Of a DNA stretch of 64,000 bases, positions 25,914 to 36,700 are shown piece after piece. The position numbers and the translations under genes are program-made. The stretch comes from Aurantibacter aestuarii (GTDB lineage: Bacteria; Bacteroidota; Bacteroidia; Flavobacteriales; Flavobacteriaceae): NCBI RefSeq assembly GCF_003008425.1, contig NZ_PXOQ01000009.1, positions 751,501-815,500 on the forward strand, in the 5' to 3' direction. The notes beneath the pieces are model-generated. The model was not told where the DNA came from and searched no databases. It saw nothing but the letters and a program-made list of their open reading frames with translations. The first letter of the stretch is position 1, and the number at the start of each line of letters is the position of its first letter.

Positions 25914-26901
25914 TCATCTTCTTGTACAAACGTTTTTTAAATTTAAAGTCTAATGAATTGTAGAAAGGTTTACATGATTTTTTAAGAAATGTAATTACTT
26001 GAAAATCTATTTTTTTTGATTTAAACAAGTAAACTTCTCGGGCCTCATTAATTATAATTTCTAACTCATTTCGAAATTCTAAATTCATTTCATAATCTAA
26101 AATTTCTTTACCTGCTTTTAAAACGTCAATCAATTTAATATTTTCTAATTGAGTTTGATATTTTAAAGCATATAAATAAATAAGGCTTTCTGAGAAAGTA
26201 TACTGTTTTTCAAATAGTAAATTAAATAACTTGTGTCTTACTTTAAAATGTAAACTTTCAAGTTTGGTGTTTGCTGTATGGCTAACATTAGTATCGTGCC
26301 ACCTGTAATTTACAAGTACTTTTTGTAGATTATAAAAAGTATATTGTTTTGTAGCTTTGGCTAAAAACTCATAATCTTCTATAGGAAAATAACTTTTATC
26401 AAAAGAAATAGTCTCAAAAACTTTTTTCCTAACTATAGCAGTTGGAAAACCAATATGACTGTCTACCAAAAAACGAGCTTTTATTTGCTGGTTTTCCGGT
26501 TTGTGTTTTATAATCTGTGATTCAATAGAGGTTCCAAATAATTTAAACCAAGTTCCGCAAATATCTATTTCCGGATGTGTTTGCATATAATTAACCTGAG
26601 TTTCAAAACGTTTAGGCAAATACACATCATCTGCATCTGCAAATGCTATAAGATGAGTTTTAGCTTCTTTAACCGCAAAAGAACGAATAAAGGCAGGCTT
26701 TTTATTTTCTTTAAAATCAAAAACCTGTATTCTACTATCTTGTGCTGCAAAATCATTAATAATGTCTAAACTACCATCTGTAGAACAATCATTTAAAATT
26801 AAAAATTCAAAATCCTGATAGGTTTGGTTTAAAATACTTTCAATAGATTCTTTCAAGTATTTTTCAGCATTAAAAACAGGCATTACAACCGATAAATTCA
26901 T
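25897..26901 (-). CDS. Glycosyltransferase family 2
   Basis: 334 residues: NLSVVMPVFNAEKYLKESIE, EFLILNDCSTDGSLDIIN, AFADADDVYLPKRFETQV (DxD) and FPIEDYEFLAKATKQY. The GT2 core covers roughly the first 220 residues; the remainder is helical. It is the last gene of the glycan island and is divergent from the tsaC-type gene, with 77 bases between them. Confidence 0.84.
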   Translation of the reverse strand: MNLSVVMPVFNAEKYLKESIESILNQTYQDFEFLILNDCSTDGSLDIINDFAAQDSRIQVFDFKENKKPAFIRSFAVKEAKTHLIAFADADDVYLPKRFETQVNYMQTHPEIDICGTWFKLFGTSIESQIIKHKPENQQIKARFLVDSHIGFPTAIVRKKVFETISFDKSYFPIEDYEFLAKATKQYTFYNLQKVLVNYRWHDTNVSHTANTKLESLHFKVRHKLFNLLFEKQYTFSESLIYLYALKYQTQLENIKLIDVLKAGKEILDYEMNLEFRNELEIIINEAREVYLFKSKKIDFQVITFLKKSCKPFYNSLDFKFKKRLYKKMIKNFL

Positions 26902-26978
26902 AATTTTAAAAAGCTAATAACATTTAACTATAATTCTAACAAATATAATTTTAATTTCGCTTTTACATTGCATATTGT

Positions 26979-27527
26979 ATGATTTCTAAGGCTAAAACCA
27001 TTTTACTAAACCAAAAAACTCTACTATACCCTACGGATACGGTCTATGGTATAGGTTGCGATGCGACCAACGAAACTGCTGTAAAAAAAATTTACACTTT
27101 AAAACAACGTGATGACAGCAAAGCATTAATCTGTTTGGTAAATGATGTGGCTATGCTAAAAAAATATATAAAGCATGTTCCAAACGAAGCTTTAGAGCTT
27201 TTAAAAAACGTCATTAAACCAACAACTATTATTTACAACCAACCCATTGGTCTAGCCTCTAATTTAATCTCTCAAGACAACAGCATAGCAATAAGAATTG
27301 TAACACAAGGATTTGCTCATGAGCTTATTACTGCATTTGGCAAACCTATTGTGTCTACTTCCGCTAATATTTCGGGGGAAGCTACTCCAAAAACATTTGA
27401 TGAAATTAGTGAGCAAATTTTAAAAGGTGTAGACTATGTCGTAAATTTGTCTGTAAATCAAAACAATTCCCCATCTCAAATTCTAAAACTAGAACTTGAT
27501 GGAACAATTACAGTAATAAGAGCTTAA
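26979..27527 (+). CDS. L-threonylcarbamoyladenylate synthase (Sua5/YciO/YrdC family)
   Basis: 182 residues. TLLYPTDTVYGIGCDATN, LKQRDDSKALICLV and KPIVSTSANISGEATP are the three defining motifs of the YrdC fold. Enzymes of this family make threonylcarbamoyl-AMP from threonine, bicarbonate and ATP for the t6A modification of tRNAs reading ANN codons. There is no Sua5 C-terminal domain, so it is TsaC-sized. It heads an apparent operon with the CCA-adding enzyme (24-base gap) and heme A synthase. Confidence 0.87.
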   Translation: MISKAKTILLNQKTLLYPTDTVYGIGCDATNETAVKKIYTLKQRDDSKALICLVNDVAMLKKYIKHVPNEALELLKNVIKPTTIIYNQPIGLASNLISQDNSIAIRIVTQGFAHELITAFGKPIVSTSANISGEATPKTFDEISEQILKGVDYVVNLSVNQNNSPSQILKLELDGTITVIRA

Positions 27528-27551
27528 AAAGCTCTATTATAAATAGTATCA

Positions 27552-28967
27552 ATGAACCATAAAGACGCTTTACAACATTCTATTTTTAAATATATTACGC
27601 AAGCTGCACAACAATTAAATATAGAAAGCTATGTTATTGGTGGCTTTGTTAGAGATTATTTATTACAAAGAGGAAGTGCTAAAGACATTGATATAGTTGC
27701 AGTTGGCAGCGGAATAAACTTAGCCAAAGCAGTTGCAAAACTACTTCCTGAGCGCCCAAATGTACAGATATTTAAAACTTATGGGACCGCTATGCTTAAG
27801 TATAAAGATATTGAGGTCGAATTTGTTGGAGCGCGTAAAGAATCTTATAATGAAGATAGCCGAAATCCTGTTGTCGAAAATGGGACACTTCAAGACGACC
27901 AGAATCGAAGAGATTTTACTATAAATGCGCTAGCCCTAAGTTTAAATGAAAACACTTTTGGGGATTTATTAGATCCGTTTAATGGGATTGCAGATTTAAA
28001 GTCGAAACTAATCCGTACTCCACTAAATCCAGATATTACCTATAGCGACGATCCATTACGTATGATGCGTGCTATACGTTTTGCTACACAACTGGATTTT
28101 ACAATTGAAAAAAACTCTTTAGAGGCTATTTCAAAAAACAGCGAGCGTATTAAGATTATAACCAATGAGCGTATTGTGGTGGAGTTACATAAAATTCTTG
28201 AAAGCAAAGTGCCTTCTATTGGATTTTTACATCTTGAGCAAACAGGCTTATTAGAATATATTTTACCAGAATTAACTGCTTTAAAAGGCATAGACGAAGT
28301 TGAAGGACAGAAACATAAAGATAATTTTTATCATACCTTAGAAGTAGTAGATAACATAGCACAAAATACTGATAATCTTTGGCTTCGATGGGCGGCTTTA
28401 CTACACGATATTGGGAAAGCTCCCACAAAAAAATTCAGTAAAAAAGTGGGTTGGACATTTCACAGCCACGAGTTTGAAGGTTCAAAAATGGTCTATCAAT
28501 TGTTTAAACGCTTAAAAATGCCTTTAAATGATAAGATGAAGTTTGTCCAGAAAATGGTTTATATGAGCTCAAGACCCATAGTTCTAGCACAAGATATAGT
28601 TACAGATTCTGCAGTTAGACGTTTGGTGTTTGATGCAGGAGATTATGTGGATGATTTAATGACGCTTTGTGAAGCCGACATTACGACTAAAAATCCTAAA
28701 AAATTCAACAAGTATCATAACAACTTTAAAATTGTTAGAGAAAAAATTATAGAAGTTGAAGAAAAAGATAGTATAAGAAATTTTCAACCACCTGTTTCTG
28801 GTGAAGAAATTATGGCTACCTTTAATATAAAACCATCCAGAGAAATAGGTCAGATTAAAGAAGCCATAAAAGAAGCTATTTTAGAAGGAGATATTCCAAA
28901 CGAGCATGACGCAGCATTTCAGCTCATGCTAAAAAAAGGGAAAGAATTAGGTTTAACGGCTCAATAA
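27552..28967 (+). CDS. CCA tRNA nucleotidyltransferase with HD domain
   Basis: 471 residues. The class II nucleotidyltransferase head has [21 protein letters not shown] (catalytic Asp pair) and [13 protein letters not shown]; the neck reads [17 protein letters not shown] central HD domain ([12 protein letters not shown] near residue 280) is of the kind linked to phosphohydrolase activity. The protein would add or repair the 3' CCA of tRNAs, needed here since the tRNA-His in this window is not encoded with CCA. Poly(A) polymerase activity cannot be excluded by sequence alone. Confidence 0.92.
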   Translation: MNHKDALQHSIFKYITQAAQQLNIESYVIGGFVRDYLLQRGSAKDIDIVAVGSGINLAKAVAKLLPERPNVQIFKTYGTAMLKYKDIEVEFVGARKESYNEDSRNPVVENGTLQDDQNRRDFTINALALSLNENTFGDLLDPFNGIADLKSKLIRTPLNPDITYSDDPLRMMRAIRFATQLDFTIEKNSLEAISKNSERIKIITNERIVVELHKILESKVPSIGFLHLEQTGLLEYILPELTALKGIDEVEGQKHKDNFYHTLEVVDNIAQNTDNLWLRWAALLHDIGKAPTKKFSKKVGWTFHSHEFEGSKMVYQLFKRLKMPLNDKMKFVQKMVYMSSRPIVLAQDIVTDSAVRRLVFDAGDYVDDLMTLCEADITTKNPKKFNKYHNNFKIVREKIIEVEEKDSIRNFQPPVSGEEIMATFNIKPSREIGQIKEAIKEAILEGDIPNEHDAAFQLMLKKGKELGLTAQ

Positions 28968-28976
28968 ATTAAACGT

Positions 28977-30002
28977 ATGAAACGTTATTTCAGAAATATT
29001 GCTAAAACGGCTTTAGTACTTATCTACCTTGTAATTGTTGCGGGTGCTGTGGTAAGAATGACAGGCTCTGGAATGGGTTGCCCAGACTGGCCTAAGTGTT
29101 TTGGCTATTATGTCCCACCAACTTCTGCAGAAGAACTAGAATTTAAACCAAATCACGATTACCAGAAAGGTATTATTATTGTTGAAAACGAATCGTTATT
29201 AGTTGCTAAATCAAATTTTAAATCATCCGAAAAAATCAATACTACAAATTGGGATACTTACACTAAACACGACTATGCCATTTATAATCCAACCCATACC
29301 TGGGTGGAATATGTAAATAGATTAATTGGAGCACTTTCTGGCATACCAATATTAATATTTACTTTTATTTCATTCTGGTTCTGGCGTAAAAATAAATGGA
29401 TTACTATAATCTCCATACTTACAGTTTTTGGTATGGCTTTTCAAGCCTGGTTAGGTAAAACTGTAGTTGATTCTAATTTAGCCCCATATAAAATTACTAT
29501 ACATATGGTTATGGCATTGGTTATTGTAGCATTTATACTTTACCTTATTTATGCCTCAAAAAAAACCTTCAAATTACATAAATATGATAAGTCGTTTAAG
29601 ACATTAATTGTAATTGCTATTGCGTTATCCTTAATTCAAATTGTTTTAGGTACACAAATACGCCAAGATGTTGATGAACAAATAAAATCTATTGGTTACA
29701 ATAAAACACTTTGGCTTGATCAGCCAGATTTTAAATTTTACATTCATCGCACATTTTCTGCTATTGTTTTACTTATTAATCTAGCGCTACTTTACTTAAA
29801 CAGAACCCGTTTTTTAGGATATAACAAGTTATACTTTGTTTTGGTTTTAATTCTTGCTGAAGTGGCCACAGGTATTGCCATGTATTACTTCCATTTTCCA
29901 TATTTATCTCAACCTATACATTTAGTATTGGCTAGCATGCTTATTGGAGTACAGTTTTATATCTTTTTGGAATGCCGATCTAAAAAAGAGAAAATCGCTT
30001 AA
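28977..30002 (+). CDS. ctaA: Heme A synthase (COX15/CtaA family)
   Basis: 341 residues with eight predicted membrane segments. The N-terminal VVRMTGSGMGCPDWPKCFG carries the conserved cysteine-containing loop, HTWVEYVNRLIGAL (about 107-120), KITIHMVMALV, YIHRTFSAIV and QPIHLVLAS supply the heme-binding histidines of the two four-helix bundles. It oxidises heme O to heme A for cytochrome oxidase in the inner membrane. It is nine bases after the CCA-adding enzyme and ends the tsaC-cca-ctaA group. Confidence 0.94.
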   Translation: MKRYFRNIAKTALVLIYLVIVAGAVVRMTGSGMGCPDWPKCFGYYVPPTSAEELEFKPNHDYQKGIIIVENESLLVAKSNFKSSEKINTTNWDTYTKHDYAIYNPTHTWVEYVNRLIGALSGIPILIFTFISFWFWRKNKWITIISILTVFGMAFQAWLGKTVVDSNLAPYKITIHMVMALVIVAFILYLIYASKKTFKLHKYDKSFKTLIVIAIALSLIQIVLGTQIRQDVDEQIKSIGYNKTLWLDQPDFKFYIHRTFSAIVLLINLALLYLNRTRFLGYNKLYFVLVLILAEVATGIAMYYFHFPYLSQPIHLVLASMLIGVQFYIFLECRSKKEKIA

Positions 30003-30020
30003 AAAAAGAAGTAACAATAG

Positions 30021-30028
30021 TATATTTG
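30021..30028 (+). promoter_or_regulatory. Candidate -7 box for the pRiA4b ORF-3-like gene
   Basis: TATATTTG matches TAnnTTTG 24 bases before the ATG at 30052, so this gene may be transcribed separately from ctaA. Confidence 0.45.
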
Positions 30029-30051
30029 CCAATCAAAAAAATTCATAATTT

Positions 30052-30570
30052 ATGATATACAGATTTAGAGTTATATTAGATAATGACACCAAAGAAGATA
30101 TTTTTAGAGATATCGAAATTAGAATGACCGATACCTTAGAGGATTTACATAATAGTATTGTTCAGGCTTTTGGATTTGATGGTTCTGAAATGGCGTCCTT
30201 TTATTTAAGTGACGACGACTGGACTCAAGGTGAAGAAATTTCTTTGTTTGACGTAAGTGACAGTATGGACTCTGTAAGACTAATGAATGAAAGTATTTTA
30301 GATGATACGGTTCATAAAAAACAAACCAAGCTTATTTATATTTATGATTTTTTAAGCATGTGGACTTTCTTTGTGGAATTAGCTGAAATAGTAGATGAAG
30401 AAGCTGGAATAGACTATCCAAATTTAATGTTTGTTCATGGTCAAATTCCTGATGCTGCTCCAGATAAAGTGTTTGAAGCAGAAGATGATGATTTTGATTT
30501 AGACGACTATGATGATGATTTTGACGTTGAAGATTATGATAATCTAGATTTTGATGAAAATTGGAATTAA
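30052..30570 (+). CDS. pRiA4b ORF-3-like (IS1096 TnpR-type) protein
   Basis: 172 residues. MIYRFRVILDNDTKEDIFRDIEI and DTLEDLHNSIVQAFGFDGSE are the ubiquitin-like pRiA4b ORF-3 fold that databases often label as IS1096 passenger protein TnpR. In Bacteroidota it is a chromosomal housekeeping-like gene, and no transposase or element ends are present here. The last 30 residues are almost entirely Asp, Glu and Phe (acidic tail). Function is unknown. A strong terminator follows within five bases. Confidence 0.82.
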   Translation: MIYRFRVILDNDTKEDIFRDIEIRMTDTLEDLHNSIVQAFGFDGSEMASFYLSDDDWTQGEEISLFDVSDSMDSVRLMNESILDDTVHKKQTKLIYIYDFLSMWTFFVELAEIVDEEAGIDYPNLMFVHGQIPDAAPDKVFEAEDDDFDLDDYDDDFDVEDYDNLDFDENWN

Positions 30571-30572
30571 AT

Positions 30573-30609
30573 AAAAAAATCCCCAAAATTATTTTTGGGG
30601 ATTTTTTTT
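30573..30609. terminator. Bidirectional intrinsic terminator
   Basis: AAAAAAATCCCCAAAA pairs with TTTTGGGGATTTTTTT around a 4-base loop. It lies between the stop codons of two convergent genes and can end both transcripts. Confidence 0.92.
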
Positions 30610-30620
30610 AAACTTATCTA

Positions 30621-31778
30621 CTAATTAGTAATAGATATTGATCCGGTCATTGTAGAGCTAAACTCACTATTATAAAATAAATTGTCTGGTGCATTATCTG
30701 GTACGATAAACTCAAGTGTTCCAGTTTCATTACCATTTCCAGAAACACCATCATTATAACTGTCTGCTATTCCATTACCTTGAATAGTTTTAATATAAAA
30801 AGGCTCTCCTGTAACATTTAAATTAAGAATATAAGTGTTTCCTCTTATAAATGTTAGGTTTGGATTTTGCGCATCCATTAGTCCATTTCCATTAAATATG
30901 TATGCCGTATCATCCACATTCGTAACATCGTAACTTATGGTTTGAGGTATAAAAACACCTTCATTACTTCCAATATTTGTTGTGGCAACAATAGCCATGG
31001 TGTTATCAGGTTCCTGAATATTGATATGACCATTATATTCTAGTAAATCATCAAAACCAAAGAATTCTGTTGTTCCATCCAAGTTTGATAAATTAGTTAT
31101 ACTTAAACCAGTTTCTCCATTAACATCATTAAAAGTAAATGTAATAGAGCCAGTTGTAACTACATCATTTTCTCTCAAATTTGCTAAATAACTTGTGCCA
31201 ACAATTGTTCCCTGCAACTCTAAAACAGCTAAAGCTTCTCCATTATTTCTTTCAAAAAAATTAGCTGTGCCACTTATCCCCGATAAATCAACCTCACTAA
31301 GATTATAAAACTTTACTTCTCCTGTTAAATCATTTTGACCAATATCGCCCTGAGCAACTAAAGTATTCAAATCGCTTTCACTTTGGTGCACATTAATGTA
31401 ACCATCAAAATTTCTTAAAGTATTATAGTCAATTGGAGTTCCATCATCTAAAGCACTTACAGTTACTGTACTTTTTCCTGAAATTCCACTTACAGTGCCA
31501 AGTGTTAAGGCTATGGCTCCTGTTTCAGCAGCAGTATTGAAATGTAGGTGTGCAGGGTGCATTTCACCTTCAATAGTATTAGACAATTCTAATTCTATTG
31601 TTACTGTTCCATTTGTGTTTTCAATAAAAGTTGCAAAACCAGTTATTGCAGGATCCGAAACAGAACCCAAATCATATACCTTTGTATCTCTTTGATTTAA
31701 GATATCTGTATTTTCATCGCTCTCACAATTAAATAAAACTCCAAATAGAATAAGGCTTAACAATAATTTCAACTTCAT
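30621..31778 (-). CDS. CHRD domain-containing exported protein
   Basis: About 385 residues from the ATG at 31778 (KLKLLLSLILFG); a second ATG lies two codons upstream. The N-terminus is a signal segment ending LFNCES, possibly a lipoprotein Cys although not a textbook lipobox. CHRD-type sequence is recognised at MHPAHLHFNTAAETGAIAL and GYINVHQSESDLNTLVAQG, with a second, weaker CHRD repeat ending HINIQ. The last 95 residues form another domain (TFIRGNTYILNLNVTGEPF to the end) resembling a cupredoxin-like beta sandwich. Cellular role unknown; surface or periplasmic location is likely. Confidence 0.8.
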   Translation of the reverse strand: MKLKLLLSLILFGVLFNCESDENTDILNQRDTKVYDLGSVSDPAITGFATFIENTNGTVTIELELSNTIEGEMHPAHLHFNTAAETGAIALTLGTVSGISGKSTVTVSALDDGTPIDYNTLRNFDGYINVHQSESDLNTLVAQGDIGQNDLTGEVKFYNLSEVDLSGISGTANFFERNNGEALAVLELQGTIVGTSYLANLRENDVVTTGSITFTFNDVNGETGLSITNLSNLDGTTEFFGFDDLLEYNGHINIQEPDNTMAIVATTNIGSNEGVFIPQTISYDVTNVDDTAYIFNGNGLMDAQNPNLTFIRGNTYILNLNVTGEPFYIKTIQGNGIADSYNDGVSGNGNETGTLEFIVPDNAPDNLFYNSEFSSTMTGSISITN

Positions 31779-31903
31779 AGTCATAAAAAAATTTTAAGGT
31801 AAATATAAACATTGTCTACAAGAATTCAACATAAATCAAAAAAGCTGTAACAATTATGACAGTTTATCGTCGAACCATTAAACCACAAAACATCAAATTT
31901 ATT

Positions 31904-32806
31904 TTGGACACTATTCTTAGCATTAACAATTTATCGAAAAACTACGGTAAACTTAAGGCTGTAAACAACCTTTCTTTTACCATAAATAAAGGTCATGTTT
32001 ATGGGATTTTAGGGCCAAACGGTAGCGGAAAATCGACTACTTTAGGTATCGTTTTAAACGTTGTAAACAAATCTGGAGGTACATATAGTTGGTTTGATGG
32101 AACTATTACAACCCATGAAGCCTTAAAAAAAGTAGGAGCCATCATTGAGCGCCCTAACTTTTACCCATATATGTCCGCTTATAAAAACCTAAGACTCGTT
32201 TGTAAAATTAAAAATATAGATGAGTCAAAAATTAATGAAAAACTTGAGTTAGTTGGGCTATTAGAACGTAAGGACAGTAAATTTAAAACCTTTTCTTTAG
32301 GAATGAAACAGCGTTTGGCAATAGCGTCTGCACTGCTAAATGATCCTGAAATTTTAATTTTAGATGAGCCAACAAATGGGTTAGATCCACAAGGAATACA
32401 CCAGATAAGAGACATTATTAGAAAAATTGCTGGGCTTGGAACTACAATTTTATTGGCTTCTCACTTACTTGATGAAGTTGAAAAGGTTTGCTCACATGTG
32501 GTGGTACTAAGAAAAGGAGAAAATTTATATACTGGTCGAGTAGATGAAATGATTTCTACTAATGGTTTTTTTGAATTAAAAAGCGAAAACTTAGAAGCTT
32601 TAGCTCAGTGTTTAGAACAGCATCAAGTTATTAAAAACATAAAAATTACTGATGATTTATTAACAGCTTATTTAGAAGACGAATTATCGGCAAAAGACTT
32701 AAATGAGTTTTTATTTCAACAAGGTATTACCTTAACACACTTAGTTAAACGAAAAGAAAGTCTAGAAGAGCAATTTTTACAACTAACCAATAAAACAGAC
32801 CATTGA
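31904..32806 (+). CDS. ABC transporter ATP-binding protein
   Basis: About 300 residues from a TTG at 31904 (DTILSINNLSKNYG), chosen because the ABC domain starts here; an ATG 16 codons upstream at 31856 gives an unconserved extension. Walker A GPNGSGKST (about 37-45), signature SLGMKQRLA, Walker B ILILDEPTNGLDP and the switch His in LLASHLLDEVE are intact. The C-terminal extension (about 215-300) is typical of NatA/antibiotic-type exporters. It works with the permease gene, whose ATG overlaps its stop codon by one base. Confidence 0.88.
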   Translation: MDTILSINNLSKNYGKLKAVNNLSFTINKGHVYGILGPNGSGKSTTLGIVLNVVNKSGGTYSWFDGTITTHEALKKVGAIIERPNFYPYMSAYKNLRLVCKIKNIDESKINEKLELVGLLERKDSKFKTFSLGMKQRLAIASALLNDPEILILDEPTNGLDPQGIHQIRDIIRKIAGLGTTILLASHLLDEVEKVCSHVVVLRKGENLYTGRVDEMISTNGFFELKSENLEALAQCLEQHQVIKNIKITDDLLTAYLEDELSAKDLNEFLFQQGITLTHLVKRKESLEEQFLQLTNKTDH

Positions 32807-33642
32807 TGATACGTTTATTACATATAGAATTTATAAAGCTTTGGAATAACCGAGCTAGCAAAGTATTAATATTAGCTTATTTTATTTTATTAGCTTGTAT
32901 TGCTTTAATTGCATCGATAAAATTTAATATTGGTCCAATTAAATTTCACTTAGCCGAACAAGGAATTTTCAATTTTCCATATATATGGCATTTTAACACC
33001 TACGTCGCAGCCTCATTAAAATTCTTTTTGGCGGTTGTTATAGTTTCAATGATGGCTAACGAATACAGTAATAAAACCATAAAGCAGAATCTTATTGATG
33101 GGTTAAGTAAAAAAGAGTTTATTGCTTCAAAATTCCTAACTGTAATAGTATTCTCATTAATTTCAACAATTTTTGTATTCATCATATCATTACTATTAGG
33201 TTATAGTTTTTCAAGTATTACGGAACCCTATCATGTTTTTTCAGATTTAGAATATTTAATAGCATTTTTTATAAAACTAGTTGGTTTTTTCTCCTTTTGC
33301 TTATTCTTAGGCATATTAATTAAACGTTCGGCATTTGCTTTAGGTTTTTTGTTTGTGTGGTTTGTAGGTGAAAAAATAGCTTACGGGTTTTTAAGATTTG
33401 AAATTGAAGCTACCAAAAATAACTGGGAGTCTATTACGCAGTTTTTCCCATTAGAGTCTATGTCAAATCTTATAAAGGAACCAATAACTCGTTTAGGTGC
33501 CGCAAAAGAACTTGCAAAACAAGTTGGAGAAAAATATTCATTTGACTATGCTGTACATTTTCATGAATTATTAATCGTTGTCGGTTGGATTAGCATTTTT
33601 ACAATTTTATCCTATACACTGCTGCAAAAAAGAGACTTATAA
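32806..33642 (+). CDS. ABC transporter permease
   Basis: About 278 residues, six predicted membrane helices, ABC-2 type. The start ATG at 32806 is part of TGATG with the ATPase stop, so translation is coupled. MANEYSNKTIKQNLIDGLSK in the first half is the conserved cytoplasmic coupling segment of this permease type. The exported substrate is unknown. No third gene follows; the next gene has its own promoter. Confidence 0.85.
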   Translation: MIRLLHIEFIKLWNNRASKVLILAYFILLACIALIASIKFNIGPIKFHLAEQGIFNFPYIWHFNTYVAASLKFFLAVVIVSMMANEYSNKTIKQNLIDGLSKKEFIASKFLTVIVFSLISTIFVFIISLLLGYSFSSITEPYHVFSDLEYLIAFFIKLVGFFSFCLFLGILIKRSAFALGFLFVWFVGEKIAYGFLRFEIEATKNNWESITQFFPLESMSNLIKEPITRLGAAKELAKQVGEKYSFDYAVHFHELLIVVGWISIFTILSYTLLQKRDL

Positions 33643-33689
33643 TGCTTATAATTTAACATTTAGTCGAATACTCATTCTATTTTTTGTAA

Positions 33690-33697
33690 TATCTTTG
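33690..33697 (+). promoter_or_regulatory. Candidate -7 box for the first T9SS type B gene
   Basis: TATCTTTG matches TAnnTTTG and ends five bases before the ATG at 33702, giving a very short leader. Confidence 0.45.
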
Positions 33698-33701
33698 TTA
33701 C

Positions 33702-36700
33702 ATGATGAGATTGACCTACTTTATAGTTTTTACATTATTACTCCTTGCCACTAATATTACTGCACAGCAACAAGCTTCCAATTGGTATTTTGGTAACAAT
33801 GCGGGAATTAATTTTGATGCAAATAATAATATTACAAATTTGAATAATGGACAACTCTCTACTATTGAGGGCTGCACATCAATATCAAATGAAAGCGGAC
33901 AGCTTTTAATGTATACAGACGGAAAAACTGTTTATAATGCTGCACATACAGTAATGCAAAATGGTAATGGATTAAAAGGGGATCAATCTAGTTCTCAGTC
34001 TGCAATTATTGTACCTAAACCAGGAGATCCAAATATATACTATATATTCACTGTAGGGTCTAATCAAGGGGTTTTAGGCCTTAACTACTCTACTGTAGAT
34101 ATGACAGGTGATAATGGACTTGGTGTCGTTATCCAAAAAAACTTTAATTTAATACAAGCTTGTGCTGAAAAAGTTTCTGCTGTTCTACAGGATTGCAATA
34201 CTGGAAATATATGGGTCTCTGCGTTTTCAAGTGTCAGCGGAACAAATGTAAGTCAAATGAACACCTTTCATTCTTTTGAAATTTCAAATACAGGAGTGAA
34301 CCCACTAGCAGTTAAAAGTGTATTTACTAATATAAATATAAGTGAATTACGTGGAAATTTAAAATTCTCACCTGATGGAACCAAAGCAGCAAGTGCAAAC
34401 ATAGGATCGGGATTATTACTTCTAGACTTTGATGTTAATACAGGACAATTTAGCAATTTAGAAATTCTTTCTTTTACTTCTAGTTATAATAAACCTTATG
34501 GTGTAGAATTTTCTCCAAATAATAGATTTCTTTATGTGGCTGCCTCAAATGATTTTTTTAGTTCAAGCCCATCCGATAACAACAATGCAGCGAACCATTT
34601 ATCTTCGTTGACTCAATTCGATGTTAATGCTGCTAATGTTTCAAATAGTCAAGTTGTATTAGATGAAAGAAATCTTTATAGAAGTAGTCTACAATTAGGT
34701 CCAGACGGAAAAATCTATAGATCTATGAGCAGTTCTTATGATACAGGCTTACCTTCATTAAGTGTTATAAATAATCCAAATGAATTGGGTTTCGCTTCAA
34801 ATTATTTGCACGCTGCCATACCACTAAATAATTTATCAAGACAGGGTTTACCGCCATTTATAGCTTCTTTCTTTAAAGAAAGTATAGACATTACTCCTAA
34901 CAATATGACCTCTGACATTAATCTTCCTTTATGTACTGGAGATTCTTATACTTTAGAGGCAGAAGTAGTACCTAATGGTGTTTATGAGTGGTATCAAAAT
35001 GACATACTACTTCCAACACCAACACCACAAAATGAATTAACAGTAACTGAAGCAGGCACCTATAAGGTTATAATTGGTAACACAAATGGGGACTGTAATG
35101 TTTTAGAAGGTCAGGCTATTGTAACTTATTATGATATACCAATTGCCTCAACTCCAAACCCTTACTTTATTTGTGATGATAATGACGATGATTTAGCTAA
35201 TTTTGATTTAACTGTTCAAGATTCATTCATTTTAAATGGTCAAGATCCAAACATTTATCAAGTATTATATTTTACAAATCAAGTAAATGCCAATAACAAC
35301 ACTAATCCTATAATAGGCACGTATCAAAATACAAGTGTACCTCAAACTATATATGCTAGAGTTCAAAATATAGGAAACCCAGATTGCTTTGCGTTAACAC
35401 AATTTCAAATTGGGGTTTACGATACTCCAGAAATAGTTTCATTAGCTAATTTTGAAGCTTGTGATGATACTTCTGACGGAGATGATGCTAATGGACAAAC
35501 TACAATAAACCTATCTGCATTTAATGCTTCCATTTTAGGATCACAAAACGCTTCAGAATTTACTATTACCTATCACATAGATGAAAATGGAGCCATTAAC
35601 GATTCTGGAAATTTGGGTAACTCTTATTACAACACAACACCATTTAATCAGACATTATATGTTAGAATTGAAAACAATTTAAATGAAGACTGTTATGAAA
35701 CCGCTTCTTTTCAAGTTACTATTAATCCAGTACCTACAGCAAATAATGTTACTTTAAAACAGTGTGACGAAGATGGCGTTTCAGATGGAATTACTCAATT
35801 TAATTTAAATGAGGCTTTTGATGAAATTACAAATAGTAGTACTACCAGCACAATTATTTTTTATGACACTTTAAATAATGCAAATGCTGAAACTTCGCCA
35901 ATCTCTGCAGAAAACTACACCAATACCTTACCAAATGAAACTGTTTACGCAGTTGTGACAAATGACTCTACTGGTTGTAAAAAAATAGCTGAAATTAATT
36001 TAGAAATTAGCAACACTCAAATTAGTGATTATACTGCTCCAGAAGTTTGTGATGAATTGGGTTCTGAAGACGGTATGAATACGTTTGATTTAAATAGTTT
36101 TACAAGTATAATTTTAAATGGTTTACCAGGTGGTATTACTTTAAATTATTATGAGACTTTAGATGATGCTGTTTTAGAAAACAATCCATTACCATTAAGT
36201 TATACCAATACAACTCCATACAATCAAATTATTTATGCGAGAGCAGAAAGTGGTAATGACTGTTTTGGTATTAATGAAATAACTTTAACAGTTAATCCTA
36301 GACCACAATTAGATGATGATGAGCTAATTTATTATTGTTTAAATGAATTTCCTATTACACAAACATTAGACAGTGGTTTAATTGGAGACCCTAATAATTT
36401 TGATTTTAGTTGGACTACCGGAGAAACAACACCTTCTATAGAAGTAAACCAAGTTGGGGTATATACCGTTACGGTTATTAACCCTAATACAGGTTGCCAA
36501 AAATCCAAGACAATAACAATAGAAGCATCAGATATTGCAGTAATTACTCAACCTATTTATGTAAATGATGGTAATAGTTTAAATAATGTTGTTGACGTTA
36601 GTGTAACTGGTAGCGGTACTTACGAGTATGGCTTATTAAATCAAAATGGAGATTTTTACGGATACCAGGAAACAGGTTTATTTTATTATATCCCTGCTGG

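Noticed and set aside
13126-26901. Full O-antigen or capsule export locus
   Set aside because: No Wzx, Wzy, Wza/Wzc, ABC exporter or ligase genes are present; only transferases, kinases and a glycerophosphotransferase.
30052-30570. Possible IS1096 mobile element because of the TnpR-like label
   Set aside because: The protein has the pRiA4b ORF-3 fold, but there is no transposase, no terminal inverted repeats and no target duplication; it sits between housekeeping genes with its own terminator.
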